A DNA stretch of 64,000 nucleotides from Providencia huaxiensis (GTDB lineage: Bacteria > Pseudomonadota > Gammaproteobacteria > Enterobacterales > Enterobacteriaceae), in NCBI RefSeq assembly GCF_002843235.3, contig NZ_CP031123.2, positions 310,001 through 374,000 of the forward strand, given 5' to 3'. A program made the position numbers and the translations under genes. The first letter of the stretch is position 1. Each line of letters opens with the position of its first letter. The notes under the pieces are model-generated. The model was given only the letters and a program-made list of their open reading frames with translations, had not been told where the DNA came from and ran no database searches. Below are positions 9,019-16,479 of this stretch, in pieces.

Positions 9019-9144
9019 TATACTCGTAACCCCTCAAGTTGCAGCGGTGTTGACTACACTCAGCTAGCCGAGCCACATAGTTTATCTCTATTCCCCGTCT
9101 ATCTTCGCTTGTCGCCTACCTGCAACTCGAATTATTTGGGTATA
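9019..9144. repeat. 126-bp imperfect palindromic dispersed repeat
   Basis: The ends are inverted copies of one another: TATACTCGTAACCCCTCAAG at 9019 onward and, reading in from the other end, TATACCCAAATAATTCGAGT up to 9144, both continuing into TTGCAG. This matches the form of a ~127-bp palindromic repeat I recall from intergenic regions of Serratia, Yersinia, Photorhabdus and Proteus-group genomes. It overlaps the last codons of the neighbouring transporter gene. Confidence 0.7.
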
Positions 9145-10382
9145 GCAACGTTACTTACTGCTTTTTCACCTTCGTTATTTTTCTTTTTAGACACATCATC
9201 TTTAAAGAAGAAGATAAAGAAAACAGTGACAACAGCGGCGACGATAGCTGGGTAATGCCAGAATGTTTCCCATTGTGGTAATGCCGCGCTACCCGTCTCT
9301 GTGACAGTTGAATTAAAGATTTCACCACAAATTGTTGAAGCAAATAGCAAACCGAAGCCATTTGAAACAATAAAGCGTAAACCTTGAGCTTGTGCTCGTA
9401 TCTCTGGTTTTGCTTTACGGTCAACATAGATATCACCGGCAGTAAAGAAGAAGTCCCAGCATAATCCTTGAAGCATCAATCCGATAATAATGAAGTAAAA
9501 ACCGGAATCTACCGCAGCATAGGAGAATAATATTGAGCGAATAATCCAACTCACCGCGCCAAGAAGTAAGGTAATTTTGAAACCGAACTTCATTAAGAAG
9601 AAGGACAGAACGAACATAAACAGGACTTCACATGCAATACCAATTTGCATGATAGATGCCGCATTATCGAATCCAAGTGTTTTAATAAATACAGGAATAT
9701 AAGCGGAGTAAGCTGTTTTGGGTATCATTAATACAAAGATGCTAAACATTAAGATAACGAAATAGCGGTCTTTAAATAATGAAAGTGCATCTAAGCATAA
9801 AATATCTCTAGCGGAGAAAGGCTTACCTTTCGCTTTTGGTGGTGTATTTGGCAAAGTAAAGCAGTAGAAACCCAGTAATACAGCAACAGCGGATGCAATA
9901 TACCAAGTCATGGTACTACCCGAGAAGCCCATTTCCCCTAATATAAATCCGATAGCCATAAAACCAAATGTACCGAATACACGAATAATAGGGAAATATT
10001 TCACGCCATTGATATGAGAGAAGCTGATGCTATTAGAGAGTGCAGTTGTTGGATAAAACAGTAGTCCAATAATAAAAATCATAAACAGGGTCATACCGCT
10101 ATTTTGTGCCTCAATAAATTGAGGAACACATAGAATAACGACCGCATTAATTAAATGCAGTGTTCCCATTACCTTTTGTGAGGCAAAGAAGCGGTCTGCA
10201 ACCATACCAATAAATAAAGGAGAAATAATGGTTGCCACGCCTAATAAAGCGTAAGCATTACCAATAATATTTGCCATCCCATAAGTACTTAACACAAGTC
10301 CCATGGTCATATTCCATGCGCCTTGCATGAAATATTGCACAAACATCATAATCAGTAAGCGAGAGGTTATTTTCATATCCAT
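9132..10382 (-). CDS. NHS-family MFS transporter (NupG/XapB/YegT-like)
   Basis: A 416-residue, 12-segment proton symporter of the nucleoside:H+ symporter (NHS) family. The start MKITSRLLIMMFVQYFMQGA, the region FPIIRVFGTFGF (about 129-140) and LMLQGLCWDFFFTAGDIYVD (about 303-322) are typical of NupG, XapB and YegT. The start at 10382 has AGAGGA 9 nt upstream. It lies 14 bp downstream of a PhnP-like hydrolase gene, so the two are one operon. The C-terminal residues AIPK and the stop codon come from the palindromic repeat at 9019-9144. Nucleoside transport is the family role; the actual substrate may be a nucleoside-like sugar conjugate. Confidence 0.87.
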   Translation of the reverse strand: MDMKITSRLLIMMFVQYFMQGAWNMTMGLVLSTYGMANIIGNAYALLGVATIISPLFIGMVADRFFASQKVMGTLHLINAVVILCVPQFIEAQNSGMTLFMIFIIGLLFYPTTALSNSISFSHINGVKYFPIIRVFGTFGFMAIGFILGEMGFSGSTMTWYIASAVAVLLGFYCFTLPNTPPKAKGKPFSARDILCLDALSLFKDRYFVILMFSIFVLMIPKTAYSAYIPVFIKTLGFDNAASIMQIGIACEVLFMFVLSFFLMKFGFKITLLLGAVSWIIRSILFSYAAVDSGFYFIIIGLMLQGLCWDFFFTAGDIYVDRKAKPEIRAQAQGLRFIVSNGFGLLFASTICGEIFNSTVTETGSAALPQWETFWHYPAIVAAVVTVFFIFFFKDDVSKKKNNEGEKAVSNVAIPK

Positions 10383-10396
10383 GATTAGTTTTCCTC

Positions 10397-11218
10397 TTAA
10401 TGTGCTTCTAGCGTTAATCCGTCATAAGCAACGCGGATATTATAAGGCGCACAAACCGCTTCTAATTCACTATGAAGTAATTTGCCACTATGGGAAATAT
10501 GTGAAACAGCAATTTGAGTTTCTGAATGCAGGCAACCTTGTTGTTGTAGTTTTTCTTTAGCGGCAAATACGGTTTCTAGGCTCATGTGGTTATCTGTACG
10601 ATTTTTCCCATTGAGTCCGTAAGTGCATTCAAATACGACAATATCAAGCTGTTTATTTTCTAGCCATTTCCATGTTAATTCAGGGAACCAACCTGAATCA
10701 TGTCCATAAAAAATAGTTTTCCCATCCTTTTCAATGTGATAGACGTAGCACAATTCCCATTTAGCATGATTTGCGAGTAATGGCGTAATTTTATAACCAT
10801 TTCTTTCGACGGTGACAAAAGGGATTAAGCAGTGGAAATCGAAACGCTCTTTGCTGTAGCCAGGCAGAACATCAAGGCAGCCATTAATTGCTCGGTCATT
10901 ACCGAAAATATGTAATGGATGGTGAATTTCAAAACCATAACCTTCCATGCGGCTGAATAAATCGCCGACATTAAAATGGTCAGGGTGGGTATGGGTAAAT
11001 AGTAAACTTTCAAACTTAGTTGCGTCCATTCCATCACGCATTAGCTGATAGCTAAATGTCGGGGAAACATCGATCAGCATAAGATCATCCACAATCGCGG
11101 AAGAATGGGTTCTAATATCTTTTCCCCCAAGTTCTCTTGCTTTCTGGCAGTGCTCACAACGGCAAAAAGGATTTGGTATACCTTCAGAAGCCGCGGTGCC
11201 TAAAAAGTGAAGTTTCAT
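10397..11218 (-). CDS. MBL-fold metallo-hydrolase, PhnP-like
   Basis: A 273-residue metallo-beta-lactamase-fold hydrolase. The metal motif HTHPDH is at 76-81, with further ligand candidates in ANHAKW, YGHDSGW and HISHSG. An N-terminal cysteine cluster (CRCEHC, about 19-24) resembles the extra zinc site of PhnP, the 5-phospho-ribosyl 1,2-cyclic phosphate phosphodiesterase. PhnP-type enzymes open cyclic phosphodiesters. Here it heads an operon with an NHS-type transporter and is divergent from a LacI-SBP regulator, not linked to phn genes. It probably acts on an imported, possibly phosphorylated or cyclic, sugar/nucleoside derivative; this is inference. Confidence 0.82.
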   Translation of the reverse strand: MKLHFLGTAASEGIPNPFCRCEHCQKARELGGKDIRTHSSAIVDDLMLIDVSPTFSYQLMRDGMDATKFESLLFTHTHPDHFNVGDLFSRMEGYGFEIHHPLHIFGNDRAINGCLDVLPGYSKERFDFHCLIPFVTVERNGYKITPLLANHAKWELCYVYHIEKDGKTIFYGHDSGWFPELTWKWLENKQLDIVVFECTYGLNGKNRTDNHMSLETVFAAKEKLQQQGCLHSETQIAVSHISHSGKLLHSELEAVCAPYNIRVAYDGLTLEAH

Positions 11219-11296
11219 AATAATTACCTGTATTTTATTGTTTTATTTTGGGTTTTTTGATCCCTGATGTTGATGTTCAAACAAAAAACAAGCTAA

Positions 11297-11309
11297 TTTG
11301 AACGTTCCA
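11297..11309 (-). promoter_or_regulatory. LacI-type operator upstream of the MBL-transporter operon
   Basis: TTTGAACGTTCCA is a near-palindrome centred on AACGTT, 79 bp upstream of the hydrolase start. The identical 13 bases occur in inverted orientation before the divergent regulator gene. CG-centred symmetry is typical of LacI-family sites. Confidence 0.7.
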
Positions 11310-11480
11310 ATAATAATATCGAGGGTTTGCTTTGCCAATAGTTGTTACTTTGTTCAGTGATCTCATTCAAAAAATATTTTTCATATTATTGATTTAATTG
11401 ATTTTTGTTTTGATGGGCTAAGAAATGGGTAAAAACTGCAATATCTATGTTATTAGATTGTTTTGTAAACTAATTTTCTA

Positions 11481-11493
11481 TGGAACGTTCAAA
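11481..11493 (+). promoter_or_regulatory. LacI-type operator upstream of the LacI-SBP regulator gene
   Basis: TGGAACGTTCAAA is the exact reverse complement of the site at 11297-11309 and lies 72 bp before the regulator start, in a suitable place for autoregulation. The two centres are 184 bp apart, compatible with looping. Confidence 0.7.
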
Positions 11494-11564
11494 ACAATTA
11501 TAGGTAGTCGCGATGAATAATTCAGGTATGCTATTGGTAGCAACAATCAAGGTGAAAAAGACAA

Positions 11565-13772
11565 ATGGCAACAATCAAAGATATCGCAAAATTAGCAGGT
11601 GTTTCTCATGGGACCGTTTCTAATGTATTGAATAAGCGGGGAAATGTGAGTGTTGAGAAAATTGAAGCAGTCTATAAAGCTGCCAAGCAAATGGGATATC
11701 AGTTAAATACACAAGCTCAATTATTGAGAACCAATAAGAGCCAGAAGGTAGCAATACTTTTACCGCAATTAGTGTCTGATAAGTATGCAATATTTTTTAA
11801 TTCATTTAGGCAATCGATGGCCCAGTATCCTGAGATAACTTATGATCTATTTTTGACGGATGATCTGGAAACGACAGAACTTGATGCATTACAAAAAATT
11901 GCAGCTGGCGGTTATAAGCAAGTTGTGGCAGTCAGTTGTTTGCAGGATGCTACCATCTATTTTGACACCTTAAAATTAACCGCTTCTCAAATTATTTTTA
12001 TTTATCGTCAGCCTGCAAATGCTTACCACTTTTTCACATTGGATTACTCTCAGGCAGCTGATGCCATTTGCCAACAAATTGCGGCAAGTCGAAGCCAGTT
12101 AGTGGGTATTTTTAGTGATGATCATGGCGATTTAGAGCACGCCACCTTTGTCAGTGAGTTACAAAATAACCTTAAACAGAAGGCCCCGAATAAAAAATTT
12201 ACTATTATTCGTGCTTCTAATGATGAATCTTATAAGGCGGCTTTTGGTTTTTTCTCTGAGGAGCAAATACCTGATTTATTTGTTGCTGAAGATATTGAAA
12301 AAGCCAGTTTTTTAACCCAGGCAAGTTTTTTTGGAAGTGAAGGCGATTGCCCTGCAATTTTTGCTTTAAGTGGCAACATTCCTCCGATACTAAAAGGGTT
12401 GCATTGTTTTCCTATGAACTATGCACAATTAGGATTGGAAGTGGTCGATGAACTGATGAGAGAAGATCTCGAAAAGAAAACTTCGGGGAAGAATACTGTC
12501 TACGTTCGTAATCAAAGTGGCAACCTTTATACGGCAACACCAGCAATAATTACTGACAATGAATCTGATCAAACCTTAAATTTACTCACTTTACCCAGCC
12601 CTTCAACAAACGCACTTAAAAAACTACTACCACATTTTTATCGGCAAACAGGAATTAAGGTTAATTTAGCTGTTTATCCTTATGATGAAGTTTACCAAAT
12701 ATTAGGGCAGCTCCATTTACACCCTTATTATGACTTATTACGTATTGATATGGCCTGTTTTCCTTGGTTTGCGGAACGCATCCTACAACCATTGGATAAA
12801 ATAGGAAATGGAGTAACGGATTTATTAAGTAACTTTTCCTTACCGACACAGCAAAAATTTAGTTTGGTGAATGATACAGCATATGCCATGCCATTCGATG
12901 CCAGTGCACAAATGTTATTTTATCGTAAAGATCTCTTCGAAGATCCTATTTTAAGAAGAATGTATTACGAAAAAACGGGACAAGAGCTAACCGTTCCCAT
13001 TTCTTTTACTGAATACGACCAGGTAACTCAATTTTTCACAGAGCTACATGAAGAAGGGGAGTTTTTACGGCCTTTTGGTGCATCAACGACGTTAGGCAGC
13101 GCTGGGTTAATTGCCACTGAGTATTTATTAAGATATTACGCAGCAGGTGGACGGTTAATAAGTCATGGCCATATTCCTAGATTAGAAATGCCATTAGCAG
13201 GTCAGGTATTAAGTGAATATCTTCATCAAGTTTCTATTACAGAAAATATTCATAATAAATGGTGGAGTGAATCCGTTGAGCAATTTGAGCAAGGAAAACT
13301 TGCTATGTTGATTGCTTATATGAACCTGTTTAACGATGTCGCTCATAGTGATATTTTCCCTAAAATTGGTTTTGCTTCTGTGCCTGGGGGTATTCCTCAA
13401 TTGGGCGGTGGGGCATTAGGTGTTTCTCGCTACAGCCAAAAAAACCATTATGCAGAACAATTTTATCGTTGGCTTTATTCACCAATAGTAATGGATCACC
13501 TCATTTTATTGGGGGGCAACAGTAATCATCAAGATTTCAGCCATAATCAAGAGGTTTGCTATCGTTACCCATGGATGCCCCTTGCTTACCAAGAAATAAA
13601 CCGAGGGATCCGTGAATCTTCAATTCCAAACGGTAAGTTGTTTAACTTGCGCCAAGCTGAGGTCATTATCGGGCAAGGAATTACTAACGTTGTGAATAAA
13701 ATCATGACTATAGATGAGACGATTGAATATATTAACCAGCGCTTATTGGTTGATACTCAAGGTGAGAGGTAA
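11565..13772 (+). CDS. LacI-type repressor fused to an extracellular solute-binding protein domain
   Basis: A 735-residue protein with three parts. Residues 1-60 are a LacI HTH and hinge (TIKDIAKLAGVSHGTVSNVLNKR is the DNA-reading unit, split by the usual turn). Residues about 60-330 resemble the LacI ligand-binding core. Residues about 335-735 resemble an SBP family 1 sugar-binding protein (YDLLRIDMACFPWFAERILQ, AYAMPFDASAQMLFYRKDLF, FEQGKLAMLIAY). There is no signal peptide, so the SBP domain must act in the cytoplasm, probably as a second sensor. AAGGTG precedes the ATG at suitable spacing. It is divergent from the hydrolase-transporter operon, and matching operators lie before both. Roughly twice the length of a normal LacI protein. 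Confidence 0.85.
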   Translation: MATIKDIAKLAGVSHGTVSNVLNKRGNVSVEKIEAVYKAAKQMGYQLNTQAQLLRTNKSQKVAILLPQLVSDKYAIFFNSFRQSMAQYPEITYDLFLTDDLETTELDALQKIAAGGYKQVVAVSCLQDATIYFDTLKLTASQIIFIYRQPANAYHFFTLDYSQAADAICQQIAASRSQLVGIFSDDHGDLEHATFVSELQNNLKQKAPNKKFTIIRASNDESYKAAFGFFSEEQIPDLFVAEDIEKASFLTQASFFGSEGDCPAIFALSGNIPPILKGLHCFPMNYAQLGLEVVDELMREDLEKKTSGKNTVYVRNQSGNLYTATPAIITDNESDQTLNLLTLPSPSTNALKKLLPHFYRQTGIKVNLAVYPYDEVYQILGQLHLHPYYDLLRIDMACFPWFAERILQPLDKIGNGVTDLLSNFSLPTQQKFSLVNDTAYAMPFDASAQMLFYRKDLFEDPILRRMYYEKTGQELTVPISFTEYDQVTQFFTELHEEGEFLRPFGASTTLGSAGLIATEYLLRYYAAGGRLISHGHIPRLEMPLAGQVLSEYLHQVSITENIHNKWWSESVEQFEQGKLAMLIAYMNLFNDVAHSDIFPKIGFASVPGGIPQLGGGALGVSRYSQKNHYAEQFYRWLYSPIVMDHLILLGGNSNHQDFSHNQEVCYRYPWMPLAYQEINRGIRESSIPNGKLFNLRQAEVIIGQGITNVVNKIMTIDETIEYINQRLLVDTQGER

Positions 13773-13784
13773 GGTGAGAGGTAA
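13761..13784 (+). repeat. Tandem 12-bp duplication across the regulator stop codon
   Basis: GGTGAGAGGTAA occurs twice in direct succession; the first copy supplies the stop codon of the LacI-SBP gene. The second copy is untranslated. It is probably a replication-slippage duplication with no effect on the protein. Confidence 0.7.
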
Positions 13785-13979
13785 ATAGCGAGTTAATTGG
13801 TATTTTAAATCAGCGGATAAACAGATGATAAGGCGTCATTACTTTTTAATTTTATCCGCACAAGCTATCTTCTTCGCACAAGTAATTTGTGATGAAGAGC
13901 GTTTCGCTCAGTCATTTTTATTCACTTTTATGGTTGTGGGAGATTGATGATAAGAAAAATCATGGCTAGGCCACTTGTT

Positions 13980-14345
13980 TTATTCATAATACTGACCAGC
14001 TTTTGATTTAAGTATTGCCACTATCTTTTTTTTCCAGGGTTGCATTGATTTTCGATACATTATGAACAACCGACCCAATGCCAAATCGTCAGGCAGGTTT
14101 CGAATATTTACTGTATTTTTGAGACCACTGTTACGAAGCCAGGGCTCAGGAACAATTGCAAGCATTGAGCTATTATTCAATGCAGGGATCACTTGTGAGT
14201 ATTCAGGGCATTTAAATCCTATATTACGAGACATTCCCCTTCTATTTAGTTGTCTATCTAATTCATTTTCATCTTGCAACCAAGGTAAACAATATACGTG
14301 TTTGTATTTAACTAATTCCTCTAAACTAACTCTTGGCGCGTTAAA
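13980..14345 (-). pseudogene. LysR-family regulator remnant (effector-domain C-terminus only)
   Basis: The minus frame is open from 14345 to a stop at 13980 but has no initiation signal and no HTH. The translation (for example KYKHVYCLPWLQDENELDRQ, then IPALNNSSMLAIVPEPWLRN) matches the C-terminal third of a LysR effector domain. The N-terminal two thirds are absent; the neighbouring sequence on the 5' side is an unrelated fragment on the other strand. I read it as a decayed gene. Confidence 0.7.
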
Positions 14346-14363
14346 TTAAATAATGGAGATAAA

Positions 14364-14633
14364 TTGATATATACAGATAGTTTAGCTACCCCGGGGTATT
14401 ACTTGGTCAACAATCTAAATTACCCTGAAATAATAGAAGATTTACAATATAGTTATTATGTATTGGCTAACCAAGAAGTCGATATATTTGTAGCCAGTAA
14501 AGGTGAGCGATTTGGTCTTAAAGATAAACTTGAATCTCTCAGGAATGGAAATGAAAAAGCATTTTACGATAAAGATGGTTTGGGTTTATATGTTGAAAAA
14601 TCAAGAATGTCTTTAATTAGTCAACTTCAATAA
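14364..14633 (+). pseudogene. Possible fragment of a periplasmic solute-binding protein
   Basis: An 89-codon frame with a TTG start and a GGAG nearby. The product has no signal peptide. The segments LANQEVDIFVASKGE and KDGLGLYVEKSRMSLISQLQ look like the last lobe of a family 3 amino-acid-type binding protein, where a ligand-contact lobe is followed by a terminal helix. The N-terminal half is missing and the 3' end stops short. It abuts the LysR remnant, so both are probably leftovers of deletion. A genuine small protein of unknown role cannot be excluded. Confidence 0.4.
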
Positions 14634-14653
14634 GCATTAAAAAAAGGATATTA

Positions 14654-15442
14654 ATGAACCGTAATTATATATTTCCTATTACTGGGATGTTTTTCTGTGC
14701 TTGCATATCTGCTAGTGAATTAAAAATAGGAGTAGGTGCTGGAGTGGTAACTCCTTATGAGGGGGCTAAAAAATATATACTAACTCCAGATGCTATGATT
14801 CAATACACTGAACTAACTGATGACTATGGGATATTCAGTATTGGAACAGAGGGGGCTAAATGGCAATATAATATATATGACAGTATTAATGTTGGGGTTA
14901 TTGGAACTTACTTGCAAGGTAGAAAAGAGGAAATAGGGTTTTCTGGAAATAAAAATACTGATCTAAAAGGCATGGGGGATCTAAAAGGAGCTGTTGCAGC
15001 AGGCTTAGAGATTAGCTATGCTATAAACGAGCATTCTCTCTATATAAACTCTTTAACGGCTATTGGGCATAGAAATTATGGCGGGGAAAAAATCGATAAT
15101 GCAACACGATATGAATTCGGTATTAATTCTAATTTTGAATTAAATAATGAGTGGTCGATTGATTCAAATGTTTCTATTAGATATGTGAATAAAAATTATA
15201 ATCAAGCTTACGTTGGTGTTACCGAAGAGCAATCAATGAAAACAAGCTATTTACCTTATACGCCTAATAGTGGGTTTAAGGATGTAGGTGTACTGTTTGG
15301 AGTTAACTACAAATTGTTTGATGATTTATATTTGAACCTGAAATCTGGTGGGTATTATCTATTAGGTGATTCAGTAAATAGCCCAATAGTTAAACAGAAG
15401 TATGGATTAATAAATATGATTGGAATAACTTATTCATTTTAA
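14654..15442 (+). CDS. MipA/OmpV family outer-membrane protein
   Basis: A 262-residue beta-barrel candidate with a signal peptide (MNRNYIFPITGMFFCACISA, cleavage near residue 20). The mature part has the MipA/OmpV pattern: LKIGVGAGVVTPYEGAKKY near the start, alternating aromatic/hydrophobic strands, and a C-terminal strand MIGITYSF ending in phenylalanine, the signal for BAM-dependent assembly. An AAAAAAGG ribosome site precedes it. MipA itself scaffolds MltA with PBP1B, but many OmpV paralogues have other roles. It is followed 6 bp later by a small lipoprotein gene, probably in the same transcript. Confidence 0.8.
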   Translation: MNRNYIFPITGMFFCACISASELKIGVGAGVVTPYEGAKKYILTPDAMIQYTELTDDYGIFSIGTEGAKWQYNIYDSINVGVIGTYLQGRKEEIGFSGNKNTDLKGMGDLKGAVAAGLEISYAINEHSLYINSLTAIGHRNYGGEKIDNATRYEFGINSNFELNNEWSIDSNVSIRYVNKNYNQAYVGVTEEQSMKTSYLPYTPNSGFKDVGVLFGVNYKLFDDLYLNLKSGGYYLLGDSVNSPIVKQKYGLINMIGITYSF

Positions 15443-15447
15443 ATAAC

Positions 15448-15687
15448 ATGATAAAAAATAATCTAAAAATCATTGTGACGCTTTCTATATTTATACTATA
15501 TGGGTGTGCAATAGGTCCTGGGTGGTATAAAGAAGGTGTTAATTATGATGACACTCAAAATGTATTGTCAAAATGTAAATACGATATCGGTATTGCACTC
15601 GTGAGCTATACTGATAGGCCTGAACTTATTGCTGAGTGCATGAGGTCTCAAGGATATAGATACAAAAATTATTCACACAATCATTAG
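15448..15687 (+). CDS. Small predicted lipoprotein, unknown function
   Basis: A 79-residue protein with a lipoprotein signal: MIKNNLKIIVTLSIFILYGC, lipobox LYGC with the acylated cysteine at residue 20. The mature part is about 60 residues, with GPGWYKEGVNYDDT and two more cysteines (SKCKYD, AECMRSQGY) that could form a disulfide. GPxWxKxGxxxxxxxxxxxxC resembles short lipoproteins of enterobacterial prophages and mobile regions. It starts 6 bp after the MipA-like gene. I do not recognise a function. Confidence 0.7.
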   Translation: MIKNNLKIIVTLSIFILYGCAIGPGWYKEGVNYDDTQNVLSKCKYDIGIALVSYTDRPELIAECMRSQGYRYKNYSHNH

Positions 15688-15743
15688 TCATATAAATATA
15701 TAATATGTGATGCTATATGATATAGCATCATTTTAGGATTATT

Positions 15744-16082
15744 ATGATTTTGCCAATTAGTAGAGTGATCAGGGTTTTAAATGAAAGTAATTTCTATGAG
15801 TGTATCAACTATGACTTATATCCTAAGATAGGGATTGTATATGCAATTGCTAAAAATAGGTCGGAAATAAAAGTAACTATTTCATCATTGAATGAATTAG
15901 GGAATATATTAAGGGTAACTATACAATCAGACAAAAATTGGAATAGAAGATATCAATTTAAATCCTATTTTTGGGAGCATGATTTTTATCATAGCTTTGG
16001 CCCGGTTCTTGACGCAATAACACCTAAGTTTATTAAGGTAAAATTCATGAGAGTTAACATTATTAAATATTTAAAATTATAA
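15744..16082 (+). CDS. Hypothetical protein
   Basis: A 112-residue protein I do not recognise. The ATG at 15744 is preceded by TTAGGATTATT, an acceptable ribosome site. There is no signal peptide or membrane segment; the product is rich in aromatic and basic residues (SDKNWNRRYQFKSYFWEHDF in the middle). It ends about 300 bp before the island boundary. Codon use is AT-rich like its neighbours. Confidence 0.5.
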   Translation: MILPISRVIRVLNESNFYECINYDLYPKIGIVYAIAKNRSEIKVTISSLNELGNILRVTIQSDKNWNRRYQFKSYFWEHDFYHSFGPVLDAITPKFIKVKFMRVNIIKYLKL

Positions 16083-16350
16083 ATTATTTCATGTTTAGTC
16101 TTCGTTACCGTATTTTTATTTTCCGATAGAGAAAGCTTTATACTAATTAGCCTCCACAGGCGCTATCAATAGGTGGGCTTGAAAGCTTTCTTTAAACAAT
16201 ATCGAAACCTACTTAATTTATAGTAGGCTGTAACCACTCGGGGTGATCCTACCCGTAACTATACTCGCACAATGGGGTTCATATGGGGGGGGGCGAGTTG
16301 AATTTAGTTGAAATTGGGCGAGTGTTGGCTTCAGAGAGATACAAAGCAAA

Positions 16351-16371
16351 AACCCGCCTTTTGGGCGGGTT
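16351..16371 (-). terminator. tRNA-Phe-type terminator at the left island junction
   Basis: A stem AACCCGCC/GGCGGGTT with a TTTTG loop is followed on the minus strand by a T-run. It lies just beyond the duplicated tRNA 3' end at 16382-16402. This arrangement suggests it is the original terminator of the tRNA-Phe gene, separated from it by the island. The rest of 16,083-16,350 shows no gene. Confidence 0.65.
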
Positions 16372-16381
16372 CTTTGAATAA

Positions 16382-16402
16382 GTGGTGCCCGGACTCGGAA
16401 TC
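16382..16402 (-). repeat. Attachment site: duplicated 3' end of tRNA-Phe (distal island end)
   Basis: Twenty-one bases identical to 46964-46984, covering the CCA end, acceptor strand and part of the T arm of tRNA-Phe (begins GTGGTGCCCGGACTC). Identity stops at 16403 versus 46985. Such a direct repeat of a tRNA 3' end is the classic product of tyrosine-integrase insertion. Confidence 0.88.
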
Positions 16403-16456
16403 ATAATTTTATTTATCTTATTGATTTAAATGGTGATTTAAATTTTATTGCCTTTT

Positions 16457-16477
16457 GTTACCCTCTATTTTACCCTT
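16457..16477 (+). promoter_or_regulatory. Putative integrase arm-type sites, left end
   Basis: Two TTACCC motifs (16458-16463 and 16470-16475) start 12 bp apart, 55 bp inside the left attachment repeat. The same pair with the same spacing and orientation occurs near the right end at 46811-46828. Confidence 0.5.
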
Positions 16478-16479
16478 TT

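Noticed and set aside
9004..9255. A plus-strand ORF covering the palindromic repeat
   Set aside because: It reads through the repeat and the opposite strand of the transporter gene; there is no ribosome site or domain.
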